Source: Sarcomyxa edulis (lineage: Eukaryota > Basidiomycota > Agaricomycetes > Agaricales > Mycenaceae). From it: a stretch of 64,000 nt of DNA. The translations under genes were made by a program, and so were the position numbers. Of the stretch, positions 34,131 through 48,974 are shown one piece after another; positions within the stretch are counted from its first letter, which is position 1; each line of letters opens with the position of its first letter. Location: the NCBI GenBank assembly GCA_009761415.1, contig QUOL01000001.1, positions 2,108,001-2,172,000 of the forward strand, in the 5' to 3' direction. The notes under the pieces are model-generated. The model was not told where the DNA came from. It saw only the letters and a program-made list of their open reading frames with translations, and did not search any database.

Positions 34131-37100
34131 ATGTCTTCGCAGCAAATTCAGACACTTTTGGCTCCCCCAAACATCCAGGAGTCCCAACAGAAAGCAATCA
34201 TTCTTCTCAATTCGCAGTTTCGTTCAATAGAGGATCTCGACGCTTTGGAGCCAGCTATCTCACGAGCGCAACAGCGCGACGATGAGCTTAGGTCTAAAGT
34301 GCGAATAACCTTAGGCTGTATCCGAACTTGACGTCTCACCAAACTGTCTCAGCTCAGCTTGCTATATCACAGGCGAAAGTCGATGCTCTAGTATCAGAAA
34401 CTCATTCTCTGGCCCTACAAAATTTGCATACTGCACAAGAGCTATCTATTCAGCGTCATTCGCTCGCCGATGAACTCTCTTACTTGACTCAGGAACTAGT
34501 TTCCTCCATGTCGGACGAAGAGAAGCAGTCGACTCTACTGGAAGACATCGAAACGTTGCATCGAAACCTGAAAGAGTTGCAGAGCGTCAAAGGCTATGTT
34601 CAAGTCATTGAGCATTCTCTGAAACTAAGGTGCGCATATCAGCCTTATGACTCACATCACCCAATAACGATCGTTGCTCTGTAGTGAATCTGCAGTCGAA
34701 CAGATACGGAGCTCCGATGAGCCTACAATCTCCTCTGGTTCTATCGCAGAATACCAGTCTTTACAGGAATTTGTCTCGAAAGTGTCTCAGTCTTGCTCCC
34801 AAGTTGAAGATGCCGATGGACAACAGAATCTGCAGTTAGTCACATTCTTGGAACGAATCAGGGACAAGACTTGGGGTGACATCAAAGGCGCTCTGTCTAC
34901 GTGAGTGGTAATCTGCTCATAACGGATAGGTCTCTCTTTCTTACGTCTTCTGTTGCGTAGATCGCTCTTAGAGGCCTCAGAAAAGCTCAAGTGGCCCATG
35001 CCAGTTGATTATTCTCTAGTTAGTCTGGAGGATAGAAGAGCGTTCGAGAGCGCCTTTGTGAACCTTCTAAAGCTACAAGCAATGTGAGAAATGCATTTAC
35101 TGCACTTGATTGTGTATCTGACGGTCATCATTTTGTATAGCGGTGAAAAAATCAAGCCGTCCAATGTAGGCACACGATCGGAGAAGGATGGCCTGTACCC
35201 AATTCAATCCCTAGTTCATGCTGTCTCATTGCGATTCAAGTATCACTTCGAAGGTACCAGACAGACTAATAGACTCGACAAGGTCAGCTTTGAGATGTCT
35301 TTCCGAGTCCAGAACTCGAGACTGAGGACTATATGTAGCCCGAATGGTATTTCACGCATATCCTCAATGTGGTGCATGAACATAGATCATTCATGGAAAA
35401 CATCGTACAAAGCCTCTTGACCAGTTTTCCTGACTATGGTCGTATCAATGCTTGGGTAGGTTCTCTTTTGCATATTCACCAAGTGGACAATGATGCCCAT
35501 CCATTTCCGTTTTCCTCAGCGAGAGTTCACTCTCCTCCTCCTCCCTCTTCTCTCTCGCAAACTAAGACGCACGGTACCTGCGCTCCTAGGGCATCCGTCT
35601 CTACTGGCTCACACGATATACCAAGCTTTATCATTCGATGCCGCCTTGATGGAGGAAGGTTTCAGTTTTGCTGAGACTTCTGCTAGTTCTAGCCAGATAG
35701 ATGCCGATGGAAAATGGGAAGGAGTGAGTGAGATTATTCTTGGGAAGAAGGAGTGGTTTGAGGCGTGGTTAGAGGGCGAGAAGACATGTTTGTTTTTCCC
35801 AGCTTATCTATCTCCATTTTCTTCACCTAATCATTCTGGAATCTCTCAGTCGCAGAAGACCAATATAACGAGATCATCACCGCAGCGGACGCATGGCTTA
35901 TGACAGATGACGACGAAGGGAAAGAAGATGCCCATCAAGACCAAGAACTCAAAACTACTCATTCTGCGAGGAAATTCAGAGCCTTGGTTGAACAAGTGAC
36001 TGGTCAGTAAATTTCTTTTGACTGATCGTTACTCTTTGTTGAAGTCGACATTATAGACAGATACTCTCCACTGCCCCATTTTACACACCGTGCTCGTTTT
36101 CTGACCGCCATCCAACTACCGCTTCTTAAGTATTACCATGAACGCATCGCTTCTTCCCTCGACGCGTTTGAGACGTTGTCCTCAGCGTTCGTACGCGCTG
36201 TTCCCGGCGCTCTTGGGGTTACTTTAGGGAGCAGAGAAGAAACGGGTGCCAAGATCGATACACGGAGGTTGACCAGTGGTGTCGAAGGCGTTCAGAGACT
36301 CTGTAAGGCTCTGACGAGTGCGAAATATATAGAATTTGCCCTAGAGACATGGGGAGAAGATCTGGTGTGTAGATTCGTTATGCTGGATGTCGCTTATATG
36401 TTGACTTTTTCAATCACATAGTTCTTCCTTGAACTATGGACAGAGATCAACCGTAGACCGTCGTTACGTGCTCTTGCTGAAGAGCACCCTTTGTTACCCC
36501 ATCCTAGTGCCGCAGAAGGAGATGTGCCACAGGAAACCATCTTCGAAGAGCTCGCCGTACATTACCAGAAACTAGTCAGTCGCGCTGAAGACATGATTGT
36601 ACAACAAATCTACAAAGAGATTGAAGGGGATTTGAGGGCACATCTCTTAGCAGCAGCATCGTACGGGATCTCCATTCTGTTTCTGCGATCACTACTAACT
36701 TATAGCGAGTAGGCCAAGACCGAATATATATCAAACGGACGAACTCGCGTTACCCCAGACATTATTGGCTCCTATCGCCCTTCTGTCATCCCATTTAACT
36801 TTCCTGAGATCTACACTTCCCCCAACGACGACTACATCGTTGTACAGACAGGTCGCATCGCACCTATCGGAACACATTGTCCAGCGGCAGATTCTATACC
36901 GAGGACACATCAATGCTCGCGAAGGGAAAGTCATTCGTGCTGAATGCGAATTATGGGTGGAAACATGCCAAGCCGCATTGGTGGGGATAGGCGGTGGAAG
37001 AACCAGGATCGAGACCCCATGGCTGACTTTACTACAAGCAGGCAGACTTGTCGGTATTGAGGGGAAGGTATGGGAGAGAGTCGTCACTTCTACCTTTGGA

Positions 37101-37217
37101 TCAACGAGTGAAGAGGCCTGGGATGAAATGATGAGAGAGGTTGTTGGAGTCAATGAGATGGGACGAGAAGAGGTTAAGAGAGTGCTGATGACTAGGGAAG
37201 ACTGCCAGCAGCAGTGA
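34131..37217 (+). CDS. TIP20: RINT1/Tip20 family subunit of the Dsl1 tethering complex
   Basis: Tethers Golgi-derived COPI vesicles at the ER membrane. The start at 34131 (MSSQQIQTLLAPPNIQESQQ) is followed by a helical coiled-coil N-terminus (SKLAISQAKVDALVSETHSL, DIETLHRNLKELQSVKGYV). The core RINT1/TIP1 region has WYFTHILNVVHEHRSF near 35345, SFPDYGRINAW near 35430 and REFTLLLLPLLSRKLRRTV near 35525. AHTIYQALSFDAALMEEGF follows, then a helical C-terminal half (RFLTAIQLPLLKYYHERIAS near 36100), ending EDCQQQ before TGA at 37215-37217. About ten introns of around 50-60 bp. It is convergent with MCM3, 128 bp apart. The family call rests on the central block. Confidence 0.85.
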
Positions 37218-37345
37218 CTGTAGTAGACCACTACAACCCATTGATGATACATTTGTATACAATTACAGAAAACAGAAAACAGCATGTGAGTAGGTTGTAA
37301 GAAAGTCGCTAGAACCCCAAATCTGAGTATAATTTTAAAGATCGC

Positions 37346-40081
<2,736 letters not shown>

Positions 40082-40292
40082 GGTGGAACGAGGTGAGAGG
40101 TGGAAGGGCTGAGAGCAAAAAGATCTGTTGGCAATTTGACGCGACTTGACCTGCCCTACAGTCCATTTATTTGATAATGTTGATTTCTCAGACCCTAGGA
40201 CCATTTGGTGGCATGAGATACATATTGCATATTATTCAACTTGCTAACTTAGTAACTAAGTACTAGGTAGTGCGTAATATTCAGTGGGTCGT

Positions 40293-40865
40293 TTAGAACA
40301 CTGCAGAAGCACATCAATATCGGGATTCATGCAGAAAGATGATACTTACCGCGGAGACTGTAGTTGGGACCGTCATTGTTGTCGTTGAAGTTGGCCTGGC
40401 AGCGAACTTGCCCGCCAGCAGGGCAGATGAAGGAGACACTGTTAGTGTTGCTCTTCTTGGCGATCTGCTGGGTGTCGTCAGGATTCTGGGGTGTTTTAGT
40501 CAGCACCCTATTCCAATGAAGGAAGGCGGAATACAATATATACATCGACTTCCATGGATCCGATCTTCTTCACAACACCTGGTTCGCAACCAGATGCATC
40601 TGTAGCCTGGCACGTCCTGCAAAGGTGAGTGAGTCAAAGGTGTCTAAGTGAGTCGAAGTCTATGAGAGACGTACATAGAAGCGCCTGAAGTGCAGCTAGC
40701 GGTGATGAACCATTCGAAATGGCCTGTGCCGAAAGGTCCAGTCGAGCCGCACCCAGAACGCTTGAGAGCAGTAGCGTCGCGGGCTTCAACGGTATGCTCA
40801 GCAACCGGGGTGGCTGCAACGAAAGCAATAGACGAGACAAGTGCGAAGAGAGTAGAGAAACGCAT
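40293..40865 (-). CDS. Small secreted cysteine-rich protein
   Basis: About 110 residues. The start at 40865 encodes a clear signal peptide (MRFSTLFALVSSIAFVAA), a short pro-like stretch and then HFEWFITASCTSG. Exons with TCQATDASGCEPG, NPDDTQQIAKKSN and FICPAGGQVRCQANF follow, ending NYSLR plus a short last exon (VF) at TAA 40293-40295 if the GTAAGT donor at about 40346 is used. Six cysteines are present in the mature part, consistent with three disulfides. Family not recognised. Such proteins in fungi include effectors and wall-associated proteins, but no role can be assigned here. A diverged copy of its 3' end lies near 44.15 kb. Confidence 0.7.
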
Positions 40866-42140
40866 TTGGATCTAGATTCGAAGTTATCTGGATAGTGGGG
40901 ATGAGTTCTTGGAAGGGTCTGTCAAATATGTGTTGCTTTATACTCTGACACAGAGAGCGAATAGATGCACTAGGTCCCCAGGATTCAATGCTCCACAGCT
41001 GTATGAGTAGCAACAAAATCTTTTCGTAAGATGGCATGACGAAACGGAAGATGAGATGTGTGGCGAAATATGGAGCCACTGCGGATATGATACTCCTCTA
41101 TGCAATGCAAGGAAGACAGATCAAGGAGCCGTGTATAGCGGGACTACGAAGTGCGGATATTCAATGAATTAACTGTAATCTTCGGATGGACACTCACATG
41201 AGAGAGTGTCTCTGCTTTACGAGAAACTCCACATTCTATGCAGAAGCTTAAGTATAGACTGATAATATTCAGTGTCTGCATCAATCTTCACCATATTCCG
41301 TTGAGCTAGATGATTCAATCAACGGGATCGAAACCTGGAGCAAGAGCGCTGTATACCTGATCAGAGTGTCAATAACGATGGGAGTTCCACTGATCCAGAA
41401 ACGGATCAAGGTGTTCGGTGACTTGAATGAAAGGAGAAATTGGCGCGTACATAATGATAGATTGGAGTAAAAGTATGTCAAGTCGTGGCGTTGAAGTTCT
41501 GAAGAGGAGTACTTGTGATGAGTATTGCGTGCCGAGTACATGCCATACGTCGATATAAAGACTCGGTGACCATGGTATAAATGAAGTAGATTCAGAATTT
41601 GGGTTGGAACAGCTCGTTCGATACTACGCCAAATCAAGCCGGAAGGTAAGCCAGTCTTGGGATTTGGGAACTATGAAGGCAAAAAAAGGACGGAAAAAGA
41701 TCAGCAAAACTATCAGACAAATTCTCGACTCACTGGCGACAGTACGCGCGTACGAATCGCGCTTTGAGTCACTCGCGTTTGAGTTCGAAGTTAGTCACAG
41801 AACACCGTGACAGATCACGACGCGCTGGAAAGGGTCACAGCCTCTGATTGTAACACAGGCAAATACACCCGTCGGGTCACCGGCGGCCACCTCGGAGCGT
41901 GAATTCATCTGCCAGTGGCAGCACCATCCGAGGGGCAGTGACTAAGCTAAGCGAAGACTCCAACCTCCCCCCCAAGGGTGCACCACTGGTGTACGGGGTC
42001 ATAGGGCGATAATCTAAATCATTACTATATACGGCCTCCAGCCTACACATCTCTTGATCTCTTGATCGCTTCGATCATCTTCATGCTCATTTCCCTCGCA
42101 AGGCATCTCGTACAAAACTCACTTTCTTTTAAGATGCTAT

Positions 42141-42827
42141 CCCTTTCCTTCATCATCGTGCACAGTGAGTTTTAGGACGGAACTCTTTTGTCAGCTCTCT
42201 CCGCTCTCCGCTTCTCCATCCGGCCTGGATTGGGTATCTATCGATATCTATCCAGGAACCGACTTTCCTGATGAGAGGGAACTGGTCCGATATGTCACCT
42301 CTGCGATACTGTGGCAATTGCGTGAACACAACGATTTTTCTCACTGAGAAAAGTAAAGAGTATGGGAGAAGAGAGAGCACTCGTGAGTCGTGCATCGTAG
42401 CTGCTCAGTGCTGCTCGCGCCGCTTCTTCATCCTCAAGCTTGGATCTAGAGTCGGTGCGCCTTTTCTTTGACGCCATCAACGACTCGGAGTGCAGCAGTC
42501 ACCAATCCTCTGATTTCTCTAGTTATCTCATCAAGGATCCCGAATTCTGCGAGTAAGTTACAAGTGCGGCTTCGGCAGCCTCCAGGCGGCCCTCTGTTCG
42601 ATTGTCTACGCATCATCTCATCCAAACATTTTCTTGACATCCTAGATAACCTACGAAAACTACTTCTTTCGTTGGTCGCGGTCACTCCCCGGTCCATTTT
42701 GTGGCGATATATATGCTTTTGTTGTTCACACAAGTTGTCCACAAGTCGTGCACCTCCGATCTTACACCATCTACTTGCTTCAACCATTATCTATTTGACG
42801 GCACAGCTTCTGGTGAGCACAATATGA
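42141..42827 (+). pseudogene. Unrecognised gene or gene relic
   Basis: Three plus-strand blocks have coding-like codon use: DWVSIDIYPGTDFPDERELV with TSAILWQLREHNDF (42225-42345), VRLFFDAINDSECSSHQSS with DFSSYLIKDPEFCE (42450-42555), and FDCLRIISSKHFLDILDNL with PRSILWRYICFCCSH (42600-42740). A TATA-like TACTATATACGG (42023-42034) and a pyrimidine tract precede ATG 42141. The first block ends in TGA unless a frame change or unseen splice joins it to the second. I do not recognise the family, so a decaying gene or an unusual splice pattern are both open. Confidence 0.4.
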
Positions 42828-44111
42828 ATAACACTAATGGAACGGGCCTTCGACACTGACTTCGAATCTTCGTTTGATCATAGCCATGGCACAACTCTAA
42901 ATGGGAGTCCATTACTACTTGGTGACAGGTGTTCCGACGTGACCTCTAACTCAAGGGTAGACTGTATGAATGGACTGTTGATTTGCCGAGGATGCATATA
43001 CTAGATACAGGATATACTTCGCTAATAGGAGCTGATTTCGTGCTGAGCCCAAAATGCAATCATTCATGCTTGAATTGGTATAATCTAAAAATCCAATCTG
43101 AGCTAGATAGTACACAAAAGACGGTTCACAGGGTGTACAAATTATTGAGGCGTTGACACTGAGTACTGAGTCAACCAGCCAGCGTCGAGACGCGACCAAG
43201 ACGCGACGCCCTGATACAGATCTTTTGCGGTTTCCGGGGTCCTCCAGACAGTTGATGTCGCGGATTTCTCCATCCACAGCCCCCTGGCACCATCGACTCC
43301 TTCTTCGATCGATGCAACTTGGAGCTTCGATGGTTCCTTGGAAAGACACTCCCAAGGCAAAGTATATATACGGAGGTGGAGTTCTTGCGTTGAGGGCCAC
43401 GAACTCTAGTCACCTGAAGAATTTTGAAATGAATCCGAGTCTGACCGGAACAACAAAGTGGAGGGGGAAAAAGATGTGGAGTTCGAAGAAGTACTTTGGA
43501 GAACGCGCGTTGGTCACCCTTGATTGAGACCAGCTGATCGATGGTGGTACGCGCGCTGTTTCCATGCGGGGAGTCCTTTCACTGCACTATGATTTCGTGT
43601 CACTGACTTGGATGCGTCTACTCCTGTCTACTCACCGAAATAGGCCCCATAATTCGGCACGGGCACACGATATACCTCAAAAGGTGGCGCCGAACCAAAG
43701 CACTCGGAGACTCAGCTCAGTCGACCATGTATCGGGGCCAGCGGCAAGACCGTGACTTCGATCGAGGGAGCTTCAAGTCGACAATTCCTTCAGTTATAAG
43801 AACAATCTCACGGCGTCTATGGACCCTCTCCACATCACTGGCCTTTCGACAGACATGCTTGGTGATCGCAATCAACTGCAACGCGAGCGTCCATGTGCGT
43901 TTATCGCGATATCTGTCTTGTTCGGGCACTTCCACCGACAGCTTAGCAGAACGTTTGAGGCTGCCAATGTTTCGCGAGGCAGGTGCTACAAGCAAGATTG
44001 GACTCCTGCGAATTGACTTAGATCCCAGTTGTTTCCTGGTGCAAGTTGTTGGCTATGCATCACCCTGGTTTGGTGATACCTAATAGGATAACAAGCGGAG
44101 CACAGACCCAT

Positions 44112-44190
44112 TCACCCCTCTCGACGGACAGCAGGCTGCAGCGGTATGCCACTTTCGACGACGATGGTTCTAACTACAGTCTTCGGGGTC
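44112..44190 (+). pseudogene. Degenerate partial copy of the small secreted protein gene
   Basis: The frame reads YATFDDDGSNYSLRGQV, matching the end of the secreted protein at 40.3 kb (QANFNDNNDGPNYSLRG), including AACTACAGTCT at the DNA level and GGT following. The Cys of VRC is Tyr here. No signal peptide or earlier exons were found upstream, so it is either a relic or a short shared segment. Confidence 0.4.
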
Positions 44191-44338
44191 AGGTCTTTTT
44201 CTCTCATGCATACGACATATGATTTTCATCACGGTCTTCTAAATCTGGGCAGTGTCGTCTCGGGGGACTTCGCCAGTATATGTACATAAGCCATCACGGC
44301 TTATCCTGAATCACACGGATTCTATTCATCAGTAAGGT

Positions 44339-44941
44339 TTGAGCTTCCTCCTTATCTACGGCTCACTGTCGACATCTTTCGCTAGTGTTCGATATTCATT
44401 TACTTTCCAACACTCTATTCACCCGGCGTCGTCGCGAGCGGGACTAGCTTTCAAAGACGACATTCGAGAGAGCAGCAAAAACGGCTCGGCGTTCGCTTGC
44501 TGTCGGAGGTTCGACTCAACTTGTACGTGGACTCAAATTGCCTATGAACTCGCAATCCTCATCAAAGGACGCCCGGAACAAAGCCTTCAATGCGGATCTT
44601 GTGCGGAGAGCCTTGTTCGCCTCCGAAGCACCTACTTCGCTCAAGATATCACCGATTGTCATCTGGTCATGTCGGTTCCCAGTGATTGTTTCAGCGGTAC
44701 ATATGCTTTTGTGAGCTCTGGACCGAGGGGTTACTTCTCGCCGAGACCCATCATGTATTATCATACGAAACTCGTCACTCAATTGAACCCGGTACTGTTG
44801 GCCATCTCATTAACGTGCAGGTTATCGCTTGGGATATCTCTGTTGGTTTGTAACAAGGTTTCTGAGAGTCGGACAGACCCATTGGTACCACCGAAACCTG
44901 TCATTCATATGTCCACCCGCATATCCCGCTTCGAGCCGTGA
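44339..44941 (+). CDS. Unsupported 200-codon open frame
   Basis: The longest frame in the gene-poor interval. It has a hydrophobic stretch near the C-terminus (LNPVLLAISLTCRLSLGISL) and several Cys residues, but no family resemblance and unremarkable codon use. It may be a chance frame. Listed for completeness only. Confidence 0.15.
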   Translation: MSFLLIYGSLSTSFASVRYSFTFQHSIHPASSRAGLAFKDDIRESSKNGSAFACCRRFDSTCTWTQIAYELAILIKGRPEQSLQCGSCAESLVRLRSTYFAQDITDCHLVMSVPSDCFSGTYAFVSSGPRGYFSPRPIMYYHTKLVTQLNPVLLAISLTCRLSLGISLLVCNKVSESRTDPLVPPKPVIHMSTRISRFEP

Positions 44942-44978
44942 CAGTAGCTCACGGTTCGATGATGGTTAGTGCGGCGTT

Positions 44979-45176
44979 TCATTGAGAGCGCTCAACATCG
45001 AAGACCTCGGAGACGGACATCGAGTAGCAGTTGTCAAAATGATACACTGAATATTGGATTGGAAATTGGTCGGAACAAGTAGGTATTGCTTGGTACATCT
45101 TGAGTACAATTGGCGGGGCGTAAATAGATCCTGCAAAACCCAAGGAAAGCGTATAGTAAAAAGATAGTGGAAGCAT
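44979..45176 (-). CDS. Short secreted-type open frame
   Basis: 65 codons beginning MLPLSFYYTLSLGFAGSIY, which is signal-peptide-like, then VLKMYQAIPTCSDQFPIQ and HFDNCYSMSVSEVFDVERSQ. Two cysteines. No family recognised. It could be an exon of a larger gene. Confidence 0.2.
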   Translation of the reverse strand: MLPLSFYYTLSLGFAGSIYAPPIVLKMYQAIPTCSDQFPIQYSVYHFDNCYSMSVSEVFDVERSQ

Positions 45177-45434
45177 AATAACAGAAGCAAGTTTTCATCC
45201 GAACCCTCGGTAGAGACAGACCAACAATGTAAGTAATAAAGGTGTGGGGCTGCCCATCTTCAAAAGAGGCATCGCGAATGTAAGACGAGAAATGGATCAA
45301 GGTTCGGGTGGATATAGATACGTGACATCAAGGGCCAAGAGGTCTGCTCAAATATGCGATTAGAGGTGAAGAGACTTGTGATGTCAACCACTCACCTGAA
45401 TCGAATGTTATCGTTCATGCCCCTTCTTCTGTAC

Positions 45435-45518
45435 GCCTCCAGTCGGGGACAGCACGTCTCCAGTCGGGAACCGCGCGTCTCCAGTCGGGAACAGCACGTC
45501 TCCAATCAGGACCACTGC
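45435..45518. repeat. Four tandem copies of a 21-bp unit
   Basis: Units start at 45435, 45456, 45477 and 45498, consensus GTCTCCAGTCGGGAACAGCA plus C. The last copy is the most diverged. On the plus strand they encode heptads such as VSSREQH within a short frame. Confidence 0.8.
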
Positions 45519-46697
45519 GAATATCTGTGTCTACGCGTGGACCAAGCGGAGCTATGAGAGGTTCGGCTACCTATAATTATTTCCATGTGTGAGTGAGTGG
45601 GGGGAAGGATACATCTTGTCAAAAGATCGCTTACGGGAAGTGCAACAGCCATGGAAATGCAAAAGACAGTGAAAACTGCAAGAGTTTGGTAGCAACGCTG
45701 GATGAGCATGGTGGTTTTATCAGGCTAGCAAAAAGAACGGAAGGTGAGCACAAGGCTTATAAAGAGTTGTCCGATGATGATGATGATGGGAGATCAGAAG
45801 AAAAGGTCCTATTGGATCAGTCCGAATTAACGACACGGCCGCACTACCGGAGCACGTGATCGATATCGCGACTGTATCCAAATTTACCGCAACTTATCGC
45901 AATTTCCTGCTGCGCCTATTCTTTCGGATCTACACGAGGGGGGCCTGGCCAAGTTCATCCCTAGAGGTCCAAGAGTGCTTGTTTTTCCCCCATGGCTTCG
46001 ACGACGAAGGGGTTAATTTGTTGATCTCGATCCTTGTCACAGGGTCATTAACCCCATGTACCTCTCACACTCTCCCCTAATTTTTCTTCCGTGTTGTCCT
46101 GTGTTAGCTGGTTCCTATTCTCAGGAACTGGTATCTTCACGTGTGCCATCGCATTGCGTTTGTCGAGTCTCGTCTTCAGGCGAAGATAAGAATAACAGAG
46201 CGTTCTATCGCGCGTCTTATCTCGAAGGTGGTCCTGGGGAGAATAGCTTGAGCTCCATAAGTGGCAGGATAATTTTGAGGAACCTGCCGTCATCGTTATA
46301 TGTAATCATCCGTGCTGTTATCACTCCACATTTGCCCAGAAAGTCATCGACGGACTTTATGATCGCATCGATGGCCACGGATCAGATAATAGGGCGTAGT
46401 CGGTGCTGACAGCACGTCAACACTCACCCAACATGGGGCCGTTCATTTATATGCGGGCGAAGAAGCAGGAGTGTCTTGGAGGCTTGCGACGTGACCCGAT
46501 GGCGTCGTCGAAAGGCTGAAGCCAACCAGCTATGATTGCTAGATAAAACATCTCGGGAGGACGGAGACATCCCTCGGTGGGTAACTACCCACGGTAGGTT
46601 TCAAATAATGACGATTGTTATATACAACCGTGTGTTGACGGAAAAGCAAGATACACGCCAAGCGATGAACTGATCTACTTACATTACAATTTTGGTT

Positions 46698-48780
46698 TTA
46701 ATCCTGAGAAAGACGAGAACAAAACGACGGTAAGTATCAACAGACGAGACATTTGAATTGACGCTCACCCATAATTTGATAAGACCATCCCAAGATGCTG
46801 TGACCACTTTCGACTGTAGAGATATCAGCCGTTGAAAAGAGACCGATATTTCAACAGGTACATACCGACTCATGTGGAAGCCATTCATGTGCGATGACCA
46901 CTTTCGAATGTGCTTTCAGTCGCGATTTGATTCGGCCAGTCTTCCAATCCCAAAATACAACGTTCCCTTCGCCATCCCCGCTGCTTATCCACTTACCATC
47001 GGGGGAGAACCCAACCTGGCAAGCATACCCAGCGACGGAATGTCCCGCGAAGCGTTTCTTACGATTTTGGCGGAAATTGTCTGTGCTGTAAATCAAAATT
47101 TGATTATCCAGCGATTGAGCAGCGAAGTATTTTTCTGCAGACATTCTCAGATCAGAAAACCATGTCGCGAGGGATCGAAGGAATACATACTGGAAGGGTG
47201 GAGTGTCACGGCCGGCATTGAATGCATGTGAGGTTCAGCAATATACTTGATCACAACCGGAATATCGAAGTCCCATGCCCTGATCGTCTTGTCGTCCGAA
47301 GTTGTGACGAACCGCCGGTTCTCATCTACGAAGGTGATCGTGTTGACAGGGCCCAAATGCTGATCATACTCTTGAGTAATTTCCCCAGAGTTCATGTCAT
47401 ACTATAAATGGTATCAGATTCGGGCCTTCGAGAAACGTAACAAGACAGATCTTCACCTGGATGATTTTCTTATCTGACATGCCGGCAAGGAATATATGTT
47501 GCTTGTCTTCATCGGGATGGAAGCGTATAACATAGGGAATCTTGCCGTTGCTGAACCGTTTCAGACATTGCCCAGTTTCTGTATCCCATAGTTTCATTTG
47601 TCGGTCGTAACCGCAAGACAAAAACTTTCGGCCGTCGTTTGAGAATGAGACGTCTTTCACAGCTTTGGTGTGGCCGTGGAAAGTACGGAGGCAGTTTCCG
47701 TGCGTATAAACATCCCAAAGCTGCCAAACAGTTCAACTGGGAGCTCGAAATAGACGGAATTCCGCAGACATACCTTGATTTTTGTGTCCATAGAACCACT
47801 GAGTAGTAAATGACCCGTCTGAGGGAAAAGACGGACGACGGATACCCCCTGCGTGTGTCCCGTCCACGTGTGAATGCAGACTTTCGGGATAAAGCACTCT
47901 TGAGAACCGGGCTCGGACAAGAGATTCGGAGCCTCGGCGAGTGGTGGTGACATATAAGTTCGTCCTTGGTAGTCGGTCATGGACTTTCCGTGGAATACTG
48001 AATGCTCTTGTCCGAACACTCCTCGCTTCGGCTTTGATTTTTTTGAAGTAGATTCGGGTTCGGGTTCCTCTTCAACCTCCTCAGTCTCGTCTTCTACATC
48101 CACACCCTCCAAGAAGTTGTTTTGAGGCTCATCTCCGTCCCACGATGCCCAAGGGCCGACGTAAGCACCATCGCCCTCCACAACTTCTAAATCACCTTTG
48201 TTCTTGCGTTTTCTCTTCAATTCTGTCCTCTGAGACTTTGGTGCGCGAACCGTATCAATCGTGGCGTAGCCATTGGCCTGCGCACTCTCCAGAGAACCTA
48301 AGACTGAGGGAGCATTGGGGTCGATAGAAGGATTTGCTGAATATCCGAGAATGGCATGGGTCAAGTGCTGCGAGCGGAATGCGTGTTCGGTCATTGATTG
48401 TTCTTCAACATGCCCCGCGAGGGCATTCTGGTTTTGAAACCGATTCCGGTCGCCGAAAGGATTTTCTGGCCCTTGCAGAGGCAGTATCATTTCGCTGTAA
48501 GGGATATTCACGTTCATTTGCGTATCCGTTGGTCGCGTAACCAGCGAGGTTTGATTGAGAGGGTCCTATGTCATACTTAGCCAGGCGGTCATGAAAGACT
48601 ATGTCCGTAAAGACGTACCTCCGCCAAAACATCTGGTGCAGATTGAGCTACAATGCTAGATGGAGCTGAGTCGATTCGGATCTTCTTTGCGGCTGGTAAA
48701 GAAGCGAGACTGAATACATCTTCTGTAGGAGATGTTGCTGTCTCTCCTTCATCAGAAGAATATCCATGAACGAGCGACAT
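46698..48780 (-). CDS. PRP17: Pre-mRNA-processing factor 17 (Prp17/CDC40)
   Basis: Spliceosomal WD40 protein acting around the second catalytic step. The start at 48780 gives [13 protein letters not shown]. The N-terminal segment has [20 protein letters not shown] and [20 protein letters not shown], then [15 protein letters not shown], a Prp17 hallmark. Seven WD repeats follow from [18 protein letters not shown] (47860), through [20 protein letters not shown] (47650), [11 protein letters not shown] (47270) and [18 protein letters not shown] (46960) to [11 protein letters not shown] last intron (GTGAGC...CTCAG) joins to GAT TAA, so the protein ends in LWD at 46698. Several introns. It is head-to-head with the Myb/zinc-finger gene, 194 bp between starts. 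Confidence 0.9.
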
Positions 48781-48974
48781 GTTGGACGAGTGAGAGTTTG
48801 AGCTGAACGAACTTCGAAGACAACTCTTGGATCGGATGTGTCTCGTGTTTGGCAGGGGCCTTTGTTCCACGTGGAGTGGCGATGCCATTGGCCCTGTACT
48901 CCATGCGCCCACCGTCTGTGGTTGTCTGAAGCACAATTCTCCGAGTCAGATTATGATTCTCTCCTGGTTACCTC

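Larger units (their letters stand above)
40866..46697. other. Gene-poor 5.8-kb interval with relics and repeats
   Basis: No conserved gene is complete here. Items listed separately are an unrecognised gene or relic (42141-42827), a partial copy of the secreted-protein gene (about 44112-44190), a 200-codon frame (44339-44941), a short secreted-type frame (44979-45176) and a 21-bp tandem repeat (45435-45518). The stretches 40866-42100, 42830-44110 and 45520-46697 show only scattered short frames. Confidence 0.55.

Noticed and set aside
44509..44525. A second B-box-like word (GGTTCGACTCA)
   Set aside because: It fails at the final CC, and there is no terminator or tRNA structure around it.
44580..44760. 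Similarity of 44.69 kb (RYICFC) to the unrecognised block at 42.71 kb
   Set aside because: Only about 20 bp match well, and the flanks do not align by eye with enough identity to claim a duplication.
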